The notes under the pieces: model-generated
What the model saw: the letters and a program-made list of their open reading frames with translations, nothing else
Databases searched by the model: none
Told to the model about the DNA's origin: nothing
DNA from: Macrostomum hystrix
Taxonomy: Eukaryota; Platyhelminthes; Macrostomidae
Reading direction: 5' to 3'
Assembly (NCBI GenBank): GCA_950097015.1
Contig: CATNEN010000003.1
Location: 11,623,501 to 11,687,500 of the forward strand
Length of the DNA stretch: 64,000 nt
Shown: positions 21,238 to 33,200 of the stretch, piece after piece
Layout of the letters: each line of letters begins with the position of its first letter
How positions within the stretch are numbered: position 1 is the first letter of the stretch
Program-made: the position numbers and the translations under genes

Positions 21238-24200
21238 CTGCAATTTTGGGGGTTATAATTTGTGTAGACACGGTATAATTTACTCGATAGTCAGCTTTTG
21301 AGGTACGTGATTGTAGTGACCGCTTGTTACTAACACTGCAAGACAGATACCTACCAGTTGGACAGAGATTTTATCCATTCAGATTCGCTGAGATCCACGA
21401 GTTAGAAAAGAAATGCTACATTGCATAGATTGTCTATGCGTTAGAGCTAGGGTACTTAGAGGGTACTACGATAAGGAGGAAATTCATCTTATGAGACGTC
21501 GATCCGGGCTCTTCGCAGCAGCTGTCACAATCCAAGGAAAGAATGTTCTGTTTACAGGCGATTGCGGCCGCCCACTGCGCCCACTGCTGGTCAGAGACTG
21601 TCAGCTGCATGGCCACTCTTGAAGCGTTCAATCCAGCCATAAATGGCCCTCAGTTTAAGACCACTGTCTCCATGTTGCTCTTGAAGATGATCAGCAATCC
21701 AACTGGCATTCCAGCCTGCAGTCCACAGTGCAAAAATCTGGCTGCGTTGGCTCTCGACGCTGTGCACTGAGCTCATCTTGGCAACAAGAGTGCAAAACTT
21801 CAGCGAAAGCTTTGAAAACCCAGGTGCTCAAGTGGGCTCATGACGTGGGCTCTGCCAAACGAAGGACGCCATTTTCACCATAGACAAAAAGAGATACTGC
21901 ATGTAACTGATAACTGATGTAAGCTTTTGCCATTGACATATAACCAAGTGTGTGTAAACGTCTCAAGCTCGTGTATAGTTTATGGCCCAAAGGCCATCAA
22001 AGAAATAGATTTAAGTGTGCAGTAAATTCCGCAACTGTGCGGTAAATGATGCCCCACTTGATCTCCGTGCCATCCCTCTTCTGAGCTACTATGCAGTAAA
22101 TACCAGACGGGTATTGTCTATGGGCCGAAGGAGCTGGTCTTGCGCACACACACTTGGTCATAAATCAATGCACTTATGCTAGGCTTCCTAGTGCGTAAAT
22201 AGTCTATGGCACTTGTGCGCTGCGCGCACTCGTGCCAAGACTATTTACGCACTCGGAAGCCTAGCATAAATCTACCATTCAATCTCAGTGTTTTGTCATT
22301 CATACTCAGCCCCCATAGAATTAATCCAGCCAGTTGACGCGGTTTGGCCCATAGACTATCGCTCTGTGCCATTCAATCTCGGGTTTTGTCATTCAAACTC
22401 AGGCTTTATAAGCTCGGTCTCTCAAACGCAGTCCTCCCAAAGACAGCTAAATTACAAATTTCTTCCATTGCATTTGCTTACATGGCCCAACTTACTTGGG
22501 CCATGTGCTTAAATGGAGCGCCTGGGCCACGTTGCACTGGACACTCTGACGCCTCTGAAGGCCGCAAACTGGGAGATTGCCTGCAGCCGACTGTATCCAC
22601 GGTGCATTATGCAAATTCCTTTTCTCTGAGTCACTGTTCTGATCCAAGACATTAACAATTCCGCTCAAATCCGTATGTTCATCACTATGATGCTAGAGGT
22701 GTTTGACTTGTAATGTGTATGAACTGCATTATGTTTAACAAGTTTAACAAGTCTGTTTTTCGGTCCTGTGTTACATGAGCCGAACTGAGGAATAACAACC
22801 TATTCATTCCTTATCCACATTCCTTCTCCACATTAAAGCCTGAGTTTGAATGACAAAACACTGAGATTGAATGGCAAAAGCTATACTATAAAGGATCCTT
22901 TTCGCTTCATTTCTTCTAAACATAAAAACTATAACGATCCTTAAATACCAGTCTTCTACAAAGCAAAACTGTAGAAAGCGACTCAAGTAAGAGCTCCCTT
23001 TCAGGAAAATCATAATGAAACTAATCTCGGTCCTGGTCAAACACTGACGTTTACATACAACGGTTGGTCGTCTCTGGTTAGCGTGCATAGTCTGAAGAGC
23101 GACTTCTGTCTGACGTTTCAGTTCAAAACAAAAGGTGGGGCGCGGATGATGCTCGTGCTGTCTTAATGACTTCACTGGCTGGTCAAGCTTTATTCTTTAA
23201 TAGTACACCGTTGAAGCACAGGAAGCTCCGTCTGCCTTTATACCAGCTACTTACGTAGAAAGTTTTATTAAAGAGAAATGCTACACTCACATTAGCCAGT
23301 CAACTGGCCAAATCCAATTCCAGATCCAAAAAACGCGAACAGAATGCAAGCCGAAAGCAGAGGCCACAATTCCTATTGTAGATGCAACGCCACCAGGTAC
23401 GCCAGGCGTGCTAACAGAAGCAATCATTGCTAGAAAGCTGCGGATTGATATAGCGATATTTTGCTGGCTTAAACTGAGTAAGAGTAAGTACATTTTTAAT
23501 ACATTTTTAAACAATGTTTGCATTGAAATCGTCACTTCAGTCTAACAGGCGGTAATCCAGTCTAACAGGTGACACTCCAGTCTAACGGGCGACACTCTGG
23601 TCTAACAGGTGACACCCTCATCTAATAAGTGACACTCTCGTCTAGCAGGTGACACCCTCGTCTAGCAGGTGACACCCTCGTCTAACAGGTGACACCCTCG
23701 TCTAACAGGTGACACCCTCGTCTAACAGGTAACACCCTCGTCTAACAGGTGACACCCTCGTCTAACAGGTGAAACCCTCGTCTAACAGGTGACACTTTAG
23801 TCTAACAGGTAACACTCTGGTCTAGCAGTGACACTCTGGTCTAACAGGTGACACAGTACTTCTCACCTGACGGTTATTATCTGAACAGGGGTAAGTCTGA
23901 TGTCATTATTCTGCGCCGCGAAAACCCCAGCCGCAGCAATGTACATCGCAGCGGCGTTCATGTTTACTGTTGTACCAATTGGCAGCACAATTTTAGTGAT
24001 TCTCTTATCAATGCCCAGGTTGTCCTCCGTGCAATGGAAAGTGATCGGCAGAGTGATAGCTGAGGATGCGGTGCCAAAAGCCGTCACACAAGCCTGGAAG
24101 GTGCCCAGAAAAATTTTGATCGGATTCCTGTTAACCAGAACCAGGTAAGACAATGCCTGAACGCATGTTTGCAATACAAAGCCAATTAACACAGTCAGTA

Positions 24201-27200
24201 AGAAGTAGCCAAGTTGTTGAAATATCTCTTTAGCAGATGGTTTCTTGCTCAATTTCTCAATTTCCAATGTAGTTTTTATCAGTAACGAGAACACCCCAAC
24301 CGGTGTGTACCTTGGTTTAGTGAGGTGAGAGGTTAGATCGAAGTTTAAATAGCAACCTTTGAAAACGTTGCATTAAAATATGATAAGCTTGAAATGAATT
24401 TTCTGCGACTCATACGCTTGAGTCAGTTGTGGTTTAGGTTGGTTATGTATGAGTTCGAGATTGGGTCAGTTAGAGATTGGGTCAGTTAGACATTGGGTCA
24501 GTTAGAGATTGGGTCAGTTAGACATTGGGTCAGTTAGAGATTGAGTCAGTTAGAGATTGGGTCAGTTAGAGATTGGGTCAGTTAGAGATTGTATCAGTTA
24601 GAGATTGTATCAGTTAGAGATTGTATCAGTTAGAGATTGGGTCAGTTAGAGATTGGGTCAGTTAGACATTGGGTCAGTTAGAGATTGAGTCAGTTAGAGA
24701 TTGTATCAGTTAGAGATTGTATCAGTTAGAGATTGTATCAGTTAGAGATTGTATCAGTTAGAGATTGTATCAGTTAGAGATTGTATCAGTTAGAGATTGG
24801 GTCAGTTAGAGATTGTATCAGTTAGAGATTGAGTCAGTTAGAGATTGAGTCAGTTAGAGATTGGGTCAGTTAGAGATTGTATCAGTTAGAGATTGTATCA
24901 GTTAGAGATTGTATCAGTTAGAGATTGTATCAGTTAGAGATTGTATCAGTTCGAGATTGTATCAGTTAGAGATTGTATCAGTTCGAGATTGTATCAGTTA
25001 GAGATTGTATCAGTTAGAGATTGTATCAGTTAGAGATTGTATCAGTTAGAGATTGGGTCAGTTAGAGATTGGGTCAGTTAGACATTGGGTCAGTTAGAGA
25101 TTGAGTCAGTTAGAGATTGTATCAGTTAGAGATTGTATCAGTTAGAGATTGTATCAGTTAGAGATTGTATCAGTTCGAGATTGTATCAGTTAGAGATTGG
25201 GTCAGTTAGACATTGGGTCAGTTAGAGATTGAGTCAGTTAGAGATTGAGTCAGTTAGAGATTGGGTCAGTTAGACATTGGGTCAGTTAGAGATTGAGTCA
25301 GTTAGAGATTGTATCAGTTAGAGATTGTATCAGTTAGAGATTGTATCAGTTAGAGATTGTATCAGTTAGAGATTGGGTCAGTTAGACATTGGGTCAGTTA
25401 GAGATTGTATCAGTTAGAGATTGTATCAGTTCGAGATTGTATCAGTTAGAGATTGTATCAGTTCGAGATTGTATCAGTTAGAGATTGTATCAGTTAGAGA
25501 TTGTATCAGTTAGAGATTGTATCAGTTAGAGATTGGGTCAGTTAGAGATTGGGTCAGTTAGACATTGGGTCAGTTAGAGATTGAGTCAGTTAGAGATTGT
25601 ATCAGTTAGAGATTGTATCAGTTAGAGATTGTATCAGTTAGAGATTGTATCAGTTCGAGATTGTATCAGTTAGAGATTGGGTCAGTTAGACATTGGGTCA
25701 GTTAGAGATTGAGTCAGTTAGAGATTGAGTCAGTTAGAGATTGGGTCAGTTCGAGATTGGGTCAGTTAGACATTGGGTCAGTTAGAGATTGAGTCAGTTA
25801 GAGATTGGGTCAGTTAGACATTGGGTCAGTTAGACATTGGGTCAGTTAGAGATTGGGTCAGTTAGAGATTGGGTCAGTTAGACATTGGGTCAGTTAGAGA
25901 TTGAGTCAGTTAGAGATTGAGTCAGTTAGAGATTGGGTCAGTTCGAGATTGGGTCAGTTAGACATTGGGTCAGTTAGAGATTGAGTCAGTTAGAGATTGG
26001 GTCAGTTAGACATTGGGTCAGTTAGACATTGGGTCAGTTAGAGATTGGGTCAGTTAGAGATTGGGTCAGTTAGACATTGGGTCAGTTAGAGATTGAGTCA
26101 GTTAGAGATTGAGTCAGTTAGAGATTGGGTCAGTTAGAGATTGGGTCAGTTAGAGATTGGGTCAGTTAGACATTGGGTCAGTTAGAGATTGAGTCAGTTA
26201 GAGATTGAGTCAGTTAGAGATTGTATCAGTTCGAGATTGGGTCAGTTAGACATTGGGTCAGTTAGAGATTGGGTCAGTTAGAGATTGAGTCAGTTAGAGA
26301 TTGGGTCAGTTAGAGATTGGGTCAGTTAGAGATTGAGTCAGTTAGACATTGGGTCAGTTAGAGATTGTATCAGTTAGAGATTGGGTCAGTTAGAGATTGG
26401 GTCAGTTAGAGATTGGGTCAGTTAGAGATTGAGTCAGTTAGAGATTGTATCAGTTCGAGATTGGGTCAGTTAGAGATTGGGTCAGTTAGAAATTGGGTCA
26501 GTTAGAGATTGAGTCAGTTAGAGATTGTATCAGTTAGAGATTGTATCAGTTAGAGATTGTATCAGTTAGAGATTGTATCAGTTAGAGATTGTATCAGTTA
26601 GAGATTGTATCAGTTAGAGATTGGGTCAGTTAGAGGATGGGTCAGTTAGAGATTGTATCAGTTAGACATTGGGTCAGTTAGAGATTGAGTCAGTTAGAGA
26701 TTGAGTCAGTTAGAGATTGGGTCAGTTAGAGATTGGGTCAGTTAGAGATTGAGTCAGTTAGACATTGGGTCAGTTAGAGATTGTATCAGTTAGAGATTGG
26801 GTCAGTTAGAGATTGGGTCAGTTAGAGATTGGGTCAGTTAGAGATTGAGTCAGTTAGAGATTGTATCAGTTCGAGATTGGGTCAGTTAGACATTGGGTCA
26901 GTTAGAGATTGGGTCAGTTAGAGATTGAGTCAGTTAGAGATTGTATCAGTTAGACATTGGGTCAGTTAGAGATTGAGTCAGTTAGAGATTGAGTCAGTTA
27001 GAGATTGTATCAGTTAGACATTGGGTCAGTTAGAGATTGAGTCAGTTAGAGATTGAGTCAGTTAGAGATTGTATCAGTTAGAGATTGTATCAGTTAGAGA
27101 TTGTATCAGTTCGAGATTGTATCAGTTAGAGATTGGGTCAGTTAGACATTGGGTCAGTTAGAGATTGAGTCAGTTAGAGATTGAGTCAGTTAGAGATTGG

Positions 27201-30200
27201 GTCAGTTCGAGATTGGGTCAGTTAGACATTGGGTCAGTTAGAGATTGAGTCAGTTAGAGATTGGGTCAGTTAGACATTGGGTCAGTTAGACATTGGGTCA
27301 GTTAGAGATTGGGTCAGTTAGAGATTGGGTCAGTTAGACATTGGGTCAGTTAGAGATTGAGTCAGTTAGAGATTGAGTCAGTTAGAGATTGGGTCAGTTC
27401 GAGATTGGGTCAGTTAGACATTGGGTCAGTTAGAGATTGAGTCAGTTAGAGATTGGGTCAGTTAGACATTGGGTCAGTTAGACATTGGGTCAGTTAGAGA
27501 TTGGGTCAGTTAGAGATTGGGTCAGTTAGACATTGGGTCAGTTAGAGATTGAGTCAGTTAGAGATTGAGTCAGTTAGAGATTGGGTCAGTTAGAGATTGG
27601 GTCAGTTAGAGATTGGGTCAGTTAGACATTGGGTCAGTTAGAGATTGAGTCAGTTAGAGATTGAGTCAGTTAGAGATTGTATCAGTTCGAGATTGGGTCA
27701 GTTAGACATTGGGTCAGTTAGAGATTGGGTCAGTTAGAGATTGAGTCAGTTAGAGATTGGGTCAGTTAGAGATTGGGTCAGTTAGAGATTGAGTCAGTTA
27801 GACATTGGGTCAGTTAGAGATTGTATCAGTTAGAGATTGGGTCAGTTAGAGATTGGGTCAGTTAGAGATTGGGTCAGTTAGAGATTGAGTCAGTTAGAGA
27901 TTGTATCAGTTCGAGATTGGGTCAGTTAGAGATTGGGTCAGTTAGAAATTGGGTCAGTTAGAGATTGAGTCAGTTAGAGATTGTATCAGTTAGAGATTGT
28001 ATCAGTTAGAGATTGTATCAGTTAGAGATTGTATCAGTTAGAGATTGTATCAGTTAGAGATTGTATCAGTTAGAGATTGGGTCAGTTAGAGGATGGGTCA
28101 GTTAGAGATTGTATCAGTTAGACATTGGGTCAGTTAGAGATTGAGTCAGTTAGAGATTGAGTCAGTTAGAGATTGGGTCAGTTAGAGATTGGGTCAGTTA
28201 GAGATTGAGTCAGTTAGACATTGGGTCAGTTAGAGATTGTATCAGTTAGAGATTGGGTCAGTTAGAGATTGGGTCAGTTAGAGATTGGGTCAGTTAGAGA
28301 TTGAGTCAGTTAGAGATTGTATCAGTTCGAGATTGGGTCAGTTAGACATTGGGTCAGTTAGAGATTGGGTCAGTTAGAGATTGAGTCAGTTAGAGATTGT
28401 ATCAGTTAGACATTGGGTCAGTTAGAGATTGAGTCAGTTAGAGATTGAGTCAGTTAGAGATTGTATCAGTTAGACATTGGGTCAGTTAGAGATTGAGTCA
28501 GTTAGAGATTGAGTCAGTTAGAGATTGTATCAGTTAGACATTGGGTCAGTTAGAGATTGTATCAGTTAGACATTGGGTCAGTTAGAGATTGTATCAGTTA
28601 GAGATTGTATCAGTTCGAGATTGGGTCAGTTAGACATTGGGTCAGTTAGAGATTGGGTCAGTTAGAGATTGGGTCAGTTAGACATTGGGTCAGTTAGAGA
28701 TTGGGTCAGTTAGAGATTGAGTCAGTTAGAGATTGAGTCAGTTAGAGATTGGGTCAGTTAGAGATTGGGTCAGTTAGAGATTGAGTCAGTTAGACATTGG
28801 GTCAGTTAGAGATTGTATCAGTTAGAGATTGGGTCAGTTAGAGATTGGGTCAGTTAGAGATTGGGTCAGTTAGAGATTGAGTCAGTTAGAGATTGTATCA
28901 GTTCGAGATTGGGTCAGTTAGACATTGGGTCAGTTAGAGATTGGGTCAGTTAGAGATTGAGTCAGTTAGAGATTGTATCAGTTAGACATTGGGTCAGTTA
29001 GAGATTGAGTCAGTTAGAGATTGAGTCAGTTAGAGATTGTATCAGTTAGACATTGGGTCAGTTAGAGATTGAGTCAGTTAGAGATTGAGTCAGTTAGAGA
29101 TTGTATCAGTTAGACATTGGGTCAGTTAGAGATTGTATCAGTTAGACATTGGGTCAGTTAGAGATTGTATCAGTTAGAGATTGTATCAGTTCGAGATTGG
29201 GTCAGTTAGACATTGGGTCAGTTAGAGATTGGGTCAGTTAGAGATTGAGTCAGTTAGAGATTGTATCAGTTAGACATTGGGTCAGTTAGAGATTGAGTCA
29301 GTTAGAGATTGAGTCAGTTAGAGATTGTATCAGTTAGACATTGGGTCAGTTAGAGATTGAGTCAGTTAGAGATTGAGTCAGTTAGAGATTGAGTCAGTTA
29401 GAGATTGAGTCAGTTAGAGATTGAGTCAGTTAGAGATTGTATCAGTTCGAGATTGGGTCAGTTAGAGATTGTATCAGTTCGAGATTGGGTCAGTTAGAGA
29501 TTGGGTCAGTTAGAGATTGAGTCAGTTAGAGATTGAGTCAGTTAGAGTTTGAGTCAGTTAGAGTTTGAGTCAGTTAGAGATTGGGTCAGTTAGAGATTGG
29601 GTCAGTTAGAGATTGTATCAGTTCGAGATTGGGTCAGTTAGAGATTGAGTCAGTTAGAGATTGTATCAGTTCGAGATTGGGTCAGTTAGAGATTGAGTCA
29701 GTTAGACATTGGGTCAGTTAGAGATTGTATCAGTTAGAGATTGGGTCAGTTAGAGATTGGGTCAGTTAGAGATTGGGTCAGTTAGAGATTGAGTCAGTTA
29801 GAGATTGTATCAGTTCGAGATTGGGTCAGTTAGACATTGGGTCAGTTAGAGATTGGGTCAGTTAGAGATTGAGTCAGTTAGAGATTGTATCAGTTAGACA
29901 TTGGGTCAGTTAGAGATTGAGTCAGTTAGAGATTGAGTCAGTTAGAGATTGTATCAGTTAGACATTGGGTCAGTTAGAGATTGAGTCAGTTAGAGATTGA
30001 GTCAGTTAGAGATTGTATCAGTTAGACATTGGGTCAGTTAGAGATTGTATCAGTTAGACATTGGGTCAGTTAGAGATTGTATCAGTTAGAGATTGTATCA
30101 GTTCGAGATTGGGTCAGTTAGACATTGGGTCAGTTAGAGATTGGGTCAGTTAGAGATTGGGTCAGTTAGAGATTGGGTCAGTTAGAGATTGGGTCAGTTA

Positions 30201-33200
30201 GAGATTGAGTCAGTTAGAGATTGAGTCAGTTAGAGATTGGGTCAGTTAGAGATTGGGTCAGTTAGAGATTGAGTCAGTTAGACATTGGGTCAGTTAGAGA
30301 TTGTATCAGTTAGAGATTGGGTCAGTTAGAGATTGGGTCAGTTAGAGATTGGGTCAGTTAGAGATTGAGTCAGTTAGAGATTGTATCAGTTCGAGATTGG
30401 GTCAGTTAGACATTGGGTCAGTTAGAGATTGGGTCAGTTAGAGATTGAGTCAGTTAGAGATTGTATCAGTTAGACATTGGGTCAGTTAGAGATTGAGTCA
30501 GTTAGAGATTGAGTCAGTTAGAGATTGTATCAGTTAGACATTGGGTCAGTTAGAGATTGAGTCAGTTAGAGATTGAGTCAGTTAGAGATTGTATCAGTTA
30601 GACATTGGGTCAGTTAGAGATTGTATCAGTTAGACATTGGGTCAGTTAGAGATTGTATCAGTTAGAGATTGTATCAGTTCGAGATTGGGTCAGTTAGACA
30701 TTGGGTCAGTTAGAGATTGGGTCAGTTAGAGATTGAGTCAGTTAGAGATTGTATCAGTTAGACATTGGGTCAGTTAGAGATTGAGTCAGTTAGAGATTGA
30801 GTCAGTTAGAGATTGTATCAGTTAGACATTGGGTCAGTTAGAGATTGAGTCAGTTAGAGATTGAGTCAGTTAGAGATTGAGTCAGTTAGAGATTGAGTCA
30901 GTTAGAGATTGAGTCAGTTAGAGATTGTATCAGTTCGAGATTGGGTCAGTTAGAGATTGTATCAGTTCGAGATTGGGTCAGTTAGAGATTGGGTCAGTTA
31001 GAGATTGAGTCAGTTAGAGATTGAGTCAGTTAGAGTTTGAGTCAGTTAGAGTTTGAGTCAGTTAGAGATTGGGTCAGTTAGAGATTGGGTCAGTTAGAGA
31101 TTGTATCAGTTCGAGATTGGGTCAGTTAGAGATTGAGTCAGTTAGAGATTGTATCAGTTCGAGATTGGGTCAGTTAGAGATTGAGTCAGTTAGAGATTGA
31201 GTCAGTTAGAGTTTGAGTCAGTTAGAGTTTGAGTCAGTTAGAGATTGGGTCAGTTAGAGATTGGGTCAGTTAGAGATTGAGTCAGTTAGAGATTGGGTCA
31301 GTTAGAGATTGGGTCAGTTAGAGATTGGGTCAGTTAGAGATTGTATCAGTTTGAGATTGGGTCAGTTAGAGATTGAGTCAGTTAGAGATTGTATCAGTTA
31401 GAGATTGGGTCAGTTAGAGATTGAGTCAGTTAGAGATTGGGTCAGTTAGAGATTGTATCAGTTAGAGATTGGGTCAGTTAGAGATTGAGTCAGTTAGAGA
31501 TTGAGTCAGTTAGTGTTTGAGTCAGTTAGAGTTTGAGTCAGTTAGAGATTGGGTCAGTTAGAGATTGGGTCAGTTAGAGATTGGGTCAGTTAGAGTTTGA
31601 GTCAGTTAGAGATTGGGTCAGTTAGAGATTGAGTCAGTTAGAGATTGAGTCAGTTAGAGTTTGAGTCAGTTAGAGTTTGAGTCAGTTAGAGATTGGGTCA
31701 GTTAGAGTTTGAGTCAGTTAGAGTTTGAGTCAGTTAGAGTTTGAGTCAGTTAGAGATTGAGTCAGTTAGAGATTGAGTCAGTTAGAGTTTGAGTCAGTTA
31801 GAGATTGAGTCAGTTAGAGATTGGGTCAGTTAGAGATTGGGTCAGTTAGAGATTGGGTCAGTTAGAGATTGAGTCAGTTAGAGATTGAGTCAGTTAGAGA
31901 TTGGGTCAGTTAGAGATTGAGTCAGTTAGAGATTGAGTCAGTTAGAGATTGGGTCAGTTAGAGATTGGGTCAGTTAGAGATTGGGTCAGTTAGAGATTGT
32001 ATCAGTTAGAGATTGAGTCAGTTAGAGATTGAGTCAGTTAGAGATTGAGTCAGTTAGAGATTGAGTCAGTTAGAGATTGAGTCAGTTAGAGATTGAGTCA
32101 GTTAGAGATTGGGTCAGTTAGAGATTGTATCAGTTCGAGATTGGGTCAGTTAGAGATTGTATCAGTTAGAGATTGTATCAGTTAGAGATTGAGTCAGTTA
32201 GAGATTGGGTCAGTTAGAGATTGTATCAGTTAGAGATTGAGTCAGTTAGAGATTGAGTCAGTTAGAGATTGGGTCAGTTAGAGATTGTATCAGTTAGAGA
32301 TTGGGTCAGTTAGAGATTGGGTCAGTTAGAGATTGTATCAGTTAGAGATTGGGTCAGTTAGAGATTGGGTCAGTTAGAGATTGAGTCAGTTAGAGATTGG
32401 GTCAGTTAGAGGATGGGTCAGTTAGAGATTGGGTCAGTTAGAGATTGTATCAGTTAGAGATTGTATCAGTTAGAGATTGTATCAGTTAGAGATTGGGTCA
32501 GTTAGAGGATGGGTCAGTTAGAGATTGGGTCAGTTAGAGGATGGGTCAGTTAGAGATTGTATCAGTTAGAGATTGTATCAGTTAGAGATTGTATCAGTTA
32601 GAGGATGGGTCAGTTAGAGGATGGGTCAGTTAGAGATTGTATCAGTTAGAGATTGTATCAGTTAGAGATTGTATCAGTTAGAGATTGAGTCAGTTAGAGA
32701 TTGGGTCAGTTAGAGATTGGGTCAGTTAGAGATTGTATCAGTTAGAGATTGTATCAGTTAGAGATTGTATCAGTTAGAGATTGAGTCAGTTAGAGATTGG
32801 GTCAGTTAGAGATTGGGTCAGTTAGAGATTGGGTCAGTTAGAGATTGTATCAGTTAGAGATTGAGTCAGTTAGAGATTGAGTCAGTTAGAGATTGGGTCA
32901 GTTAGAGATTGAGTCAGTTAGAGATTGGGTCAGTTAGAGATTGGGTCAGTTAGAGATTGTATCAGTTAGAGATTGGGTCAGTTAGAGATTGGGTCAGTTA
33001 GAGATTGTATCAGTTAGAGATTGGGTCAGTTAGAGATTGTATCAGTTAGAGATTGGGTCAGTTAGAGATTGGGTCAGTTAGAGATTGTATCAGTTAGAGA
33101 TTGGGTCAGTTAGAGGATGGGTCAGTTAGAGATTGTATCAGTTAGAGATTGTATCAGTTAGAGATTGTATCAGTTAGAGATTGTATCAGTTAGAGATTGT

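Larger units (their letters stand above)
21922..22882. mobile_element. TIR element (MITE-like), copy A, with nested insertion
   Basis: Terminal inverted repeats of about 43 bp: left AGCTTTTGCCATT interrupted by the nested insertion then CAATCTCAGTGTTTTGTC; right end GACAAAACACTGAGATTG then AATGGCAAAAGCT. One mismatch in the arms. A third internal copy of the motif lies at about 22373. No transposase frame is present and I see no clear target duplication. The uninterrupted copy is at 62597-63216. Confidence 0.75.
6595..23560. repeat. Segmental duplication, copy A
   Basis: This block matches 49085-63900 in the same orientation and gene order. From about 8.45 kb onward the match is near-identical by eye, with only a few substitutions per kilobase; from 6.6 to 8.45 kb it is clearly more divergent. 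Length differences come from array copy number (ankyrin modules 15 against 10, 20-bp array, polypurine tract), a 340-bp insertion at 21935 present only here, and about 416 bp at 19398-19813 missing from copy B. The ends lie in the 22-bp satellite and the 20-bp minisatellite. Confidence 0.93.
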
